Below are positions 1-5,163 of a DNA stretch of 14,280 bases, in pieces. Each line of letters opens with the position of its first letter. Position 1 is the stretch's first letter. The notes under the pieces were generated by a model. The model saw only the letters and a program-made list of their open reading frames with translations. It was not told the origin of the DNA and ran no database searches. The DNA comes from Candidatus Krumholzibacteriia bacterium. GTDB lineage: Bacteria > Krumholzibacteriota > Krumholzibacteriia > Krumholzibacteriales > Krumholzibacteriaceae. The translations under genes and the position numbers were made by a program. The stretch is taken from NCBI GenBank assembly GCA_028706585.1, contig JAQTVX010000022.1, positions 1 through 14,280 of the forward strand, given 5' to 3'.

Positions 1-294
1 GGCATATCGCCGGGCCTCGTGCTCGTCGACGGGAACAGGCTCCCCGATCTTGACGTCTCGGCGGAGGCGGTCATCGGAGGCGACGGGAAGAGTTTCGCGA
101 TAGCCGCTGCCTCCATCGTCGCGAAGGTCACGCGGGACCGGATCATGCGGGAGCAGTCCGGCGAGTTTCAATGCTACTGTTTCAAGCGGAACAAGGGCTA
201 CGGCACGAAGCAGCATATAGAAGCGATCAGGCGGTGGGGGCGGACGGAGCTCCACAGGAGGAGCTTCAGGGTGCACGAGGATATCCGGCGCTAG
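1..294 (+). CDS. rnhB: Ribonuclease HII, C-terminal part (5' end outside window)
   Basis: RNase HII cleaves the RNA strand of RNA-DNA hybrids and nicks at single ribonucleotides in DNA. The frame is open from base 1, so the N-terminal half with the first catalytic acidic residues lies to the left. The visible 97 codons carry family signatures in order: VDGN near residue 9, AAASIVAKVTRD around residues 36-47 (the conserved SIxAKxxRD block), and a C-terminal GYGTKQH...HRRSF block. It ends in TAG and is followed 19 bases later by yraN, the usual order in many bacteria. The family assignment is firm; only the missing N-terminus cannot be judged. Confidence 0.95.
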   Translation, partial: GISPGLVLVDGNRLPDLDVSAEAVIGGDGKSFAIAAASIVAKVTRDRIMREQSGEFQCYCFKRNKGYGTKQHIEAIRRWGRTELHRRSFRVHEDIRR

Positions 295-313
295 GGCGCC
301 GGCTGCGGAAGGG

Positions 314-688
314 GTGGTGGCGGTGGATGGGAGCGTGACCCTCGGGGCCGTCGGGGAGCGAATCGCGGCTCTGTACTTGCAGCTTGCCGGCTGCACGATC
401 CTTGAAAGGAACTTCCGGTTCGAGCACGTTGAGATCGATCTCATCGCGCGGGACGGCGATTGCATAGCCTTCGTCGAGGTCAAGACCCGCAGGAGCGCCT
501 CATTCGGAGAAGCGCGGGAGGCCGTGCGGTCCGGCAAGATGAGGAACCTGCGAAAGGCGGCGCGTTGGTTCCTTCTCGCTGCCCGGCCAGGGACCTTCGC
601 GGCGGAATACCGGTTCGATCTCATCGCGCTCGACTGCGATACCCGGCGCGGGACGATGGCTCTCGAGCATATCAAGGGTATCGCTTAG
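314..688 (+). CDS. yraN: YraN / UPF0102 family nuclease-like protein
   Basis: This 124-residue protein has the usual length and pattern of the YraN/UPF0102 family, which has a Holliday-junction-resolvase-like endonuclease fold and no settled function. An N-terminal GERIAALYL helix is followed by the nuclease-like core EIDLIARDG (E40, D42) and FVEVKTRR (E55, K57), then FG...AV...K. The more usual G-E-I-D is V-E-I-D here, but the acidic residues and the ExK pair are kept. The GTG start at 314 directly follows a GGAAGGGG purine tract; a second GTG follows immediately. Its place just after rnhB matches the conserved housekeeping neighbourhood and suggests co-transcription. Confidence 0.93.
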   Translation: MVAVDGSVTLGAVGERIAALYLQLAGCTILERNFRFEHVEIDLIARDGDCIAFVEVKTRRSASFGEAREAVRSGKMRNLRKAARWFLLAARPGTFAAEYRFDLIALDCDTRRGTMALEHIKGIA

Positions 689-710
689 AAAATGGCTTGA
701 TTTATCGCAC

Positions 711-739
711 TTGGCGCTCTATTTTATTGAGGTAATAAT
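711..739 (+). promoter_or_regulatory. Putative sigma70-type promoter for the lipoprotein gene
   Basis: TTGGCG (711-716), 17 bases, then AATAAT (734-739) in an AT-rich island between yraN and the next gene. Transcription would start near 746, just upstream of the strong ribosome site at 755-763. An alternative pair, TTGATT (697-702) and TATTTT (720-725) with 17-base spacing, overlaps it. Prediction by eye only. Confidence 0.35.
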
Positions 740-754
740 TGCGTGATGTCGTCC

Positions 755-763
755 AAGGAGGAG
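755..763 (+). promoter_or_regulatory. Ribosome binding site that sets the lipoprotein start
   Basis: AAGGAGGAG ends 9 bases before ATG 773. It favours this ATG over in-frame GTG 743 and ATG 746, which would put about ten hydrophilic residues ahead of the signal peptide. Confidence 0.75.
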
Positions 764-772
764 TCTGCGGTA

Positions 773-1375
773 ATGAGAACCAGATTTTCCGTTCTGGCTG
801 TATTGATCCTCGGCGTCCTTGCCGGCTGCAACGTCGTTAACCGAGTCGTCAAGGACATCCCGATCCAGGAGAGGGACAAGCTCGGCGAGACCTACATCGG
901 CAAGGAAGCTTGGACGAGGGCCCTTCTCATAGATCTCAGAGGCCAGGGTGTCGTCGACCGCGACGCGAAGGTCGAGATCGTCGACCTCGATTTGCATTGG
1001 AATGGCTCAGTGACCGTGCAATCTCCCAATAGACATCGGATAACGCACAACCTCGGCCTGGAGAGGCCGCTCACCATGGCCGCGGTGGAGGAGAAACTCA
1101 ACAAGCTGTTCTGGTTCACGAAGCCCGAGTACCGCTACCGGATGAACCTGCGGAAGTACGGGAAAAAGACCGCGAAGGCCGTCTTCGAGCACCAGCTCTT
1201 CAAGGGCATGCAGCGGGAAGCCGCGCTCGAATCATGGGGCTATCCCGATGAGATGAAGAGCAACGAGCTATCGGGGAGACTCGAAGAGCAGTGGATCTAC
1301 AAAGATATCCGCCAGAAAAACAAGAAGCGCTACGTCTACGTCACCGAGGGAACCGTCGACCATTGGGAAGAGTGA
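773..1375 (+). CDS. Predicted outer-membrane/periplasmic lipoprotein with a BamE-like C-terminal motif
   Basis: This is a 200-residue protein of unrecognised specific function. It opens with a classical lipoprotein signal: MRTR, a hydrophobic stretch and the lipobox LAGC, with Cys19 as the lipidation site. Asn at +2 would suit outer-membrane rather than inner-membrane sorting in a Gram-negative. The middle is charged and soluble. The C-terminal third (GMQREAALESWGYP, then EEQWIY) resembles the short helix-strand pattern of the SmpA/OmlA (BamE)-like fold, in which a G-x-P turn precedes a W-x-Y strand. That fold call is inference. The small secreted protein at 2700-3041 shares the same GYP...E[QH]WxY signature. 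The gene has its own putative promoter, and no convincing terminator follows it. Confidence 0.8.
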   Translation: MRTRFSVLAVLILGVLAGCNVVNRVVKDIPIQERDKLGETYIGKEAWTRALLIDLRGQGVVDRDAKVEIVDLDLHWNGSVTVQSPNRHRITHNLGLERPLTMAAVEEKLNKLFWFTKPEYRYRMNLRKYGKKTAKAVFEHQLFKGMQREAALESWGYPDEMKSNELSGRLEEQWIYKDIRQKNKKRYVYVTEGTVDHWEE

Positions 1376-1641
1376 GGCGGGTCTCGCTCGGGTTTTCCTG
1401 AAGAGCCTTCAGTCCAGCCGTTTCTATGTCCCCAGGAGCAAAAAATGTCCCCGCTGGAAAGTGGGCGGCCATCTTGGGACACATCTCTTTGTTAAGAGCT
1501 GAGCCCGCGGTTATTATTTTATTCCAAGACTGCTCGCCTCGCTATTTCAGCAGGGACTTCTATATCCATTATATCTCTATTATGCATCCCTGTCAATGAG
1601 GCGAAGTGAATAACTGCGCTCTTTGAGCCTTTATATCTCAA
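1376..1641. other. Intergenic region with short repeats and a nested inverted repeat
   Basis: No coding potential is visible in these 266 bases between the lipoprotein gene and the 3' end of the transporter gene. ATGTCCCC occurs twice (1426-1433 and 1445-1452), with the inverted GGGACA at 1477-1482. TCGCCTC (1534-1540) is inverted at 1598-1604 (GAGGCGA), and inside it CAGGGA (1551-1556) is inverted at 1587-1592 (TCCCTG). An AT-rich 15-mer beginning TTATATCTC recurs at 1569-1583 and 1631-1645 with one mismatch. The region is richer in AT than the genes around it. Confidence 0.6.
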
Positions 1642-2574
1642 TTATTTTTGCTTAACGCCCTGGGCGAGCCATAGACCGAACAGCAAGACGGCGGCTCCGA
1701 TAATGAATAGTCCCGTGACCTCCTCATTGAATAATAGGCTCCCGAAGAGCGCCGCAAAAGGCGGGTTGAGGTAGATGAAAGAGGCCACGAGCGTCGCCGG
1801 CAGGGACTTGAGCGCGGCGAACCAGATCCAGAACCCCACAAGCGTGCAGAGCACGGTCAGATACGCGAGCGCCGCCCAATGGAGCGGAGTGAGCGAGGCG
1901 ACGGCCTTGAAGAACGGTCGCCCCGCGGCTCCGAGAAACGGCAGCGTCCCGATGATGATCGTGAGATACGTGACCGTCATGGCGGATGTCTTGCCGAGAA
2001 CCTTTTTTCCGAGGATCGTGTAGATCGTCCAGCACAGGGGGGCCAGGGCGGTGATGAGGATGTAGCGCAGCTCTGCGTGGGATACGCCCGTTACGTGGCC
2101 GAGCCCGACCTTTCCCCAGCGAACGACGATGTAGAGCCCGGCGAAGGCGATCAGGATGCCGAGAATGCGTCTGAGCGGCACCCGCTCCTTGAGAAATACC
2201 ATCGCCCCCAGGAGCGTGAAAAGCGGCGACAGCGTAGTGAGCAGCGCCGCGGCCCCGGGCTTGACCTCGCTCTGACCGAGGAAGAGGAAGAAATTGTAGC
2301 CGGCCACGCCCGAAAGCCCCATTGCGATGAGACCGAACGGCGAGCGTTTCAGTATCGCGAGGCTCTCCTTTCGCCGCGATGGCACGGCCAGGAGATATGC
2401 CAGGCAGAATACGGCCGCGGGGAGGAACCGTGCCAGGACGAGCTGTATAGGGCTCAGCACCTCGCGCAGGTACTTTATCGCGGTGAAGGCGTTCGACCAT
2501 ATGACGAAGACAAGAACGAGGAGAACGGTCATCGGGGCCGCCGAAAAACTTCTCTTCATGGAGCCATACGGCAC
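1642..2574 (-). CDS. EamA/DMT-superfamily transporter
   Basis: This is a membrane permease of the drug/metabolite transporter superfamily, about 310 residues with two tandem EamA repeats and about ten predicted membrane helices. The first repeat opens with an LVFVIWSNAFTAIKYL-type helix, the typical WxxxxxxxK pattern of EamA proteins. The second begins around LRYILITALAPLCWTIYTIL and ends in a short VKQK tail. Such proteins export amino acids, nucleotides or other small metabolites; the substrate cannot be read from sequence. The GTG at 2574 is chosen because AGAGG lies 9 bases upstream (2584-2588). ATG 2559 and TTG 2616 are alternatives without clear ribosome sites. The gene is divergent from the small secreted protein at 2700. 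Confidence 0.9.
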   Translation of the reverse strand: MPYGSMKRSFSAAPMTVLLVLVFVIWSNAFTAIKYLREVLSPIQLVLARFLPAAVFCLAYLLAVPSRRKESLAILKRSPFGLIAMGLSGVAGYNFFLFLGQSEVKPGAAALLTTLSPLFTLLGAMVFLKERVPLRRILGILIAFAGLYIVVRWGKVGLGHVTGVSHAELRYILITALAPLCWTIYTILGKKVLGKTSAMTVTYLTIIIGTLPFLGAAGRPFFKAVASLTPLHWAALAYLTVLCTLVGFWIWFAALKSLPATLVASFIYLNPPFAALFGSLLFNEEVTGLFIIGAAVLLFGLWLAQGVKQK

Positions 2575-2607
2575 AATTGGCAACCTCTCGCGCTTCCAAG
2601 GAGCAAC

Positions 2608-2637
2608 TTGAAACAAGAAGGCAGTATATGGTATAAT
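2608..2637 (+). promoter_or_regulatory. Strong sigma70-type promoter for the small secreted protein
   Basis: TTGAAA (2608-2613), 18 bases, then a perfect TATAAT (2632-2637). Transcription would start near 2644, leaving a leader of about 56 bases before ATG 2700. This is the closest match to consensus in the window. Confidence 0.65.
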
Positions 2638-2657
2638 TAAACAGTGAAGGGCGGCAA
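2630..2657 (-). promoter_or_regulatory. Putative divergent promoter for the EamA transporter
   Basis: Read on the minus strand, TTGCCG (2657-2652), 16 bases, then TATACC (2635-2630). The -10 box would overlap the plus-strand TATAAT at 2632-2637, so the two promoters could exclude each other. It is a weaker match than the plus-strand promoter. Confidence 0.3.
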
Positions 2658-2699
2658 GTAAAACAACGTTTGCTCCGCATCTGGCGAAAGGATGTGAGG

Positions 2700-3041
2700 A
2701 TGATGGCCAAGCGCATCATTCTGATCATGGCGCTGGCAGCCCTTCTCGGCGCCACCGCAACCGAAGCGGTGACCCTCGAAAGAGGGAAAAAGGGCCGCAA
2801 GTACTTCAGGCAAAGCTACTACGTCCAGAACCTTCGGAACGACAAGCTCGCCGTTTATGAGGAATACGGCTATCCCGTGCATCGACTTCGCGAGTACGGA
2901 TACGGCTGCATCGTCGAGCATTGGACGTACTACGAGCTCGGGCTCGAGTTCACATTCGACGAGAGCTCGAATCTGTTGGAAACGAAGACCTTTGCTCCCG
3001 AGAACAAACGAGAGAGATTCGAGCGATTCCCGGGATATTGA
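2700..3041 (+). CDS. Small secreted protein, unknown function, GYP...EHWTY motif
   Basis: This is a 113-residue protein that I do not recognise by name. It starts MMAKR, followed by a hydrophobic segment and a small-residue stretch ATATEA, consistent with a Sec signal peptide cleaved near residue 23; there is no lipobox Cys. The mature part is basic, then aromatic-rich: SYYVQNLRNDKLAVYEEYGYP, a loop, VEHWTYYELG, and the strand-like LEFTFDESSNLLETKTF. The E-x-[WY]-G-Y-P...E-[QH]-W-x-Y pattern is shared with the lipoprotein at 773-1375. ATG 2700 or the adjacent ATG 2703 may be used; AAAGGA at 2687-2692 fits both. It has its own promoter (2608-2637) and terminator (3096-3128), so it is a single-gene transcription unit. 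Confidence 0.8.
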   Translation: MMAKRIILIMALAALLGATATEAVTLERGKKGRKYFRQSYYVQNLRNDKLAVYEEYGYPVHRLREYGYGCIVEHWTYYELGLEFTFDESSNLLETKTFAPENKRERFERFPGY

Positions 3042-3095
3042 TGGATTCGTGCACTCGGGTGCGTGAAGCGGGCTGATCGTCTCAGCCCCGGGCGC

Positions 3096-3128
3096 AAGGG
3101 ACGCATGCCAGCAGCTGCGTCCCTTTTT
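3096..3128 (+). terminator. Intrinsic (rho-independent) terminator
   Basis: GGGACGCA (3098-3105) and TGCGTCCC (3116-3123) form a perfect 8-bp stem around a 10-base loop, followed by five T (3124-3128). The AA at 3096-3097 pairs with the first two T. It ends the single-gene transcript of the small secreted protein and isolates lat from upstream transcription. Confidence 0.9.
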
Positions 3129-3171
3129 CTATTGTAGATAGTGGAGAGCTCGCCACTGAGCGGACAAAAAA

Positions 3172-3204
3172 ATAGTTGAAATATCGAGCGATAGTTGATA
3201 TATT
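3172..3204 (+). promoter_or_regulatory. Putative lat promoter built on a 13-base direct repeat
   Basis: TTGAAA (3176-3181), 17 bases, TATATT (3199-3204). The -35 lies in ATAGTTGAAATAT (3172-3184) and the -10 begins in the near-identical ATAGTTGATATAT (3191-3203). These are 12 of 13 bases identical at a 19-base period, which could also be a paired operator. Transcription would start near 3211, giving a leader of about 77 bases. Confidence 0.55.
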
Positions 3205-3287
3205 GGCCGACGATGGCCTGCTTCATTTTTATCGACCTTGATTTTTAACTTGTTGTGCCGTAATTAAATAAACCGCAGAGGTACCTA

Positions 3288-4670
3288 ATGATCAGCAAGC
3301 CCAATGCAAGACCAAGCATCCCTCCCTCGGAGGTGCACGCCTCCCTCGGTCAGCACATGCTCGTCGACGGTTTCCCATTCGTTCTCGACATGGACAAGAG
3401 CCACGGTTCTTACATGGTCGACAAGGCGACGGGCAAGGAATACCTCGACTTCTTCACGTTCTTCGCCTCGAGTGCGCTCGGACACAACCATCCGGGGCTC
3501 AGGGAGAAGAATTTCTACAAGCGGATCGGGGAGATAGCAGTAACAAAGCCGTCCAACTCCGACCTCTACACCGTCGAGATGGCCGAGTTCGTCGAAACCT
3601 TCGCGCGGGTCGCGGTACCCGAGCGCCTGCCGCATCTCTTCTTCATCGACGGCGGAGCGCTGGCCGTCGAGAACGCCCTGAAGGCCGCATTCGACTGGAA
3701 GGTGCGGAAGAACTTCGCCAGAGGTTACAAGGAGGAGAAGGGGCATCAGGTCATCCATTTCAAGGATGCATTCCACGGACGCACCGGCTACACGATGTCG
3801 CTCACGAATACCGATCCGACGAAGGTGAACTACTATCCCAAGTTCGATTGGCCGCGCATCGAGAATCCGAAGGTGGTTTTCCCGCTCGAGAAGCATCTCG
3901 GCGAGGTCGTCGCGGCCGAAAAACGCGCAATCGCCGCGATCGAGAAGGCTATTGCCGCGAACAAGGATGACATCGCCGCGATCATTATCGAGCCTATCCA
4001 GGGGGAGGGCGGGGACAACCACTTCCGCGCCGAGTTCTTCAAGGAGCTCAGGCGGATCGCCGATCAGCACGAGATCATCTTGATCTTCGACGAGGTGCAG
4101 ACGGGCGTCGGCATGACGGGTAAGATGTGGTGTCACCAGCACTTCGGCGTTGAACCCGATATCCTCGCCTTCGGCAAGAAGACCCAGGTGTGCGGCATCA
4201 TGGCCAGCGATCGTATCAATGAAGTCGACAGCGTTTTCAAGGTGCCGAGCCGCATCAATTCGACGTGGGGAGGAAACCTCGTCGACATGTACCGCGCGAA
4301 GAGGATCCTCGAGATCATCGATGAGGAGAATCTCGTCGAGAACGCCGCGAAGATGGGAAAACTGCTTTTGGAGGGTCTCGCCGACCTCGGCAAGAAGCAT
4401 CCGAAACTCATATCGAATACCCGCGGCATAGGCCTCTTCTGCGCGTTCGATCTTCCCGAGGCGGCGTGCCGCGATGCGCTCATCACCGCGTGCATCAAGC
4501 ACGGGCTCCTCGTTCTCAAGTGCGGCACGAAGACGATCCGCTTCCGGCCGCCGCTCAACGTGGCGAAGGACGATATCGAGAAGGCGATGAGTATCATGGA
4601 CGTCGTGCTCGAGGAGTACAAGAAAGCAACCTGCGCTGGGGACGGATCTGGGGCGATTGAAACGGAGTAG
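3288..4670 (+). CDS. lat: L-lysine 6-transaminase (lysine epsilon-aminotransferase)
   Basis: This PLP-dependent class-III aminotransferase moves the epsilon-amino group of lysine to 2-oxoglutarate. The product is alpha-aminoadipate semialdehyde / piperideine-6-carboxylate, plus glutamate. The 460-residue length is that of the family. Diagnostic blocks are PSEVHASLGQHMLVDGFPFV near the N-terminus, IEPIQGEGGDNHFR, IFDEVQTGVGMTG with the PLP-pyridine Asp at about residue 268, FGKKTQVCG with the Schiff-base Lys at 297 (Lys298 adjacent), and STWGGNLVDM. These match actinobacterial LAT more closely than GABA or ornithine aminotransferases. ATG 3288 is preceded by AGAGG six bases upstream. The gene stands alone, with no visible semialdehyde dehydrogenase or other lysine-degradation gene beside it. 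It could serve lysine catabolism, osmolyte or storage metabolism, or alpha-aminoadipate supply. Confidence 0.93.
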   Translation: MISKPNARPSIPPSEVHASLGQHMLVDGFPFVLDMDKSHGSYMVDKATGKEYLDFFTFFASSALGHNHPGLREKNFYKRIGEIAVTKPSNSDLYTVEMAEFVETFARVAVPERLPHLFFIDGGALAVENALKAAFDWKVRKNFARGYKEEKGHQVIHFKDAFHGRTGYTMSLTNTDPTKVNYYPKFDWPRIENPKVVFPLEKHLGEVVAAEKRAIAAIEKAIAANKDDIAAIIIEPIQGEGGDNHFRAEFFKELRRIADQHEIILIFDEVQTGVGMTGKMWCHQHFGVEPDILAFGKKTQVCGIMASDRINEVDSVFKVPSRINSTWGGNLVDMYRAKRILEIIDEENLVENAAKMGKLLLEGLADLGKKHPKLISNTRGIGLFCAFDLPEAACRDALITACIKHGLLVLKCGTKTIRFRPPLNVAKDDIEKAMSIMDVVLEEYKKATCAGDGSGAIETE

Positions 4671-4683
4671 GAGGGGATCCTAC
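4667..4683. repeat. Inverted repeat carrying both convergent stop codons
   Basis: GTAGGA (4667-4672) and TCCTAC (4678-4683) flank a 5-base GGGGA loop. The lat TAG (4668-4670) is in the left arm and the TAG of the zinc-ribbon gene (4682-4680 on the minus strand) is in the right arm. It may form a small hairpin in transcripts from both sides, but there is no proper T-run. Confidence 0.5.
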
Positions 4684-4946
4684 TTCTTGTCTTTGTGCTT
4701 CGTTGAATTGCTATCGGCCGGGGTCATGGCTCCGGCCGATTCCTCTTTCTCTCTCTTCCTGAAATCCTTGTTGCGGTTGTCGGTCGTGTAGAAGCCGCTT
4801 CCCTTGAGAATGTGTCCGACGGCGTGGATCACGCGGTAGACATTGCCGCGGCACTTGGGGCAGCGCTTCTTCGGGGGAGCTGTGATCCGCTGCTCGAAGT
4901 CGAACTCGTAACCGCATTTTTCGCATGAATAGCGATAGGTGACCAT
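4680..4946 (-). CDS. FmdB-type zinc-ribbon protein
   Basis: This is an 88-residue small zinc-ribbon protein of the FmdB/CxxC family, often labelled a putative regulatory protein. The function is unknown for most members. Four zinc ligands are visible: C8-x-x-C11 (YSCEKCGYEF) and C29-x-x-C32 (KRCPKCRG). The family motif LKGSGFYTTD follows, then a charged, Lys-rich, probably disordered tail. The family usually has Y after this TD, whereas here it is N. ATG 4946 is preceded by AAAGGA with 6-base spacing. It converges on lat with nine bases between the two stop codons. Confidence 0.9.
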   Translation of the reverse strand: MVTYRYSCEKCGYEFDFEQRITAPPKKRCPKCRGNVYRVIHAVGHILKGSGFYTTDNRNKDFRKREKEESAGAMTPADSNSTKHKDKK

Positions 4947-4986
4947 GCGCTGTCCTTTCGATTCCCACTCATCGTCCGCGCGACAA

Positions 4987-5016
4987 AAGATAACTGGCCC
5001 GGTCCGGAGAAATCAA
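4987..5016 (-). promoter_or_regulatory. Putative promoter for the zinc-ribbon gene
   Basis: On the minus strand, TTGATT (5016-5011), 18 bases, then TATCTT (4992-4987), placing the start point a short way upstream of the ribosome site at 4953-4958. Moderate match to consensus. Confidence 0.3.
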
Positions 5017-5071
5017 GCAAAAGCTTCTGTTCGGCGGACCTGGACCGTGCCGCGACAATGTCAATATAGCC

Positions 5072-5100
5072 TTGTCCGGCAGTGCGTTGAATTGTACAAT
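5072..5100 (+). promoter_or_regulatory. Putative sigma70-type promoter of the carboxypeptidase/glycan run
   Basis: TTGTCC (5072-5077), 17 bases, TACAAT (5095-5100). Transcription would start near 5107, leaving a leader of about 57 bases to GTG 5164. No other obvious promoter appears before the end of the run at 12520, so it may drive all six genes. Confidence 0.45.
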
Positions 5101-5150
5101 GAAATGAAACCACATGTGCGCCCAAGGTTCGATTCACGGGTGCGCCCAGC

Positions 5151-5158
5151 AAGGGAGG
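5151..5158 (+). promoter_or_regulatory. Ribosome binding site that sets the M14 start
   Basis: AAGGGAGG sits 5 bases before GTG 5164. It picks this GTG over the ATG at 5179 and over the long upstream extension of the same frame, which has no signal peptide at its start. Confidence 0.75.
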
Positions 5159-5163
5159 CTTCG

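Noticed and set aside
1377..1397. Possible terminator after the lipoprotein gene (GAG/CTC and GCG/CGC pairing, then GGGTTTT)
   Set aside because: The stem is only about 3-5 bp with a bulge and the T-run is short, far weaker than the terminator at 3096-3128.
1724..2800. A 358-codon minus-strand frame overlapping the EamA transporter in another frame
   Set aside because: It has Arg/His/Pro-rich composition and no domain signal, whereas the overlapping frame is a clear two-repeat membrane transporter.
3285..4502. A 405-codon open frame on the minus strand opposite lat
   Set aside because: The plus strand encodes an unmistakable aminotransferase here. The antisense frame has highly biased Asp/Arg/Leu/Val composition and no recognisable domain, and is open because of high GC.
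4939..5163. Upstream extension of the carboxypeptidase frame by 75 codons
   Set aside because: It has no signal-peptide character and overlaps the start of the divergent zinc-ribbon gene. It also spans the putative promoter, while a strong ribosome site and signal peptide support GTG 5164.
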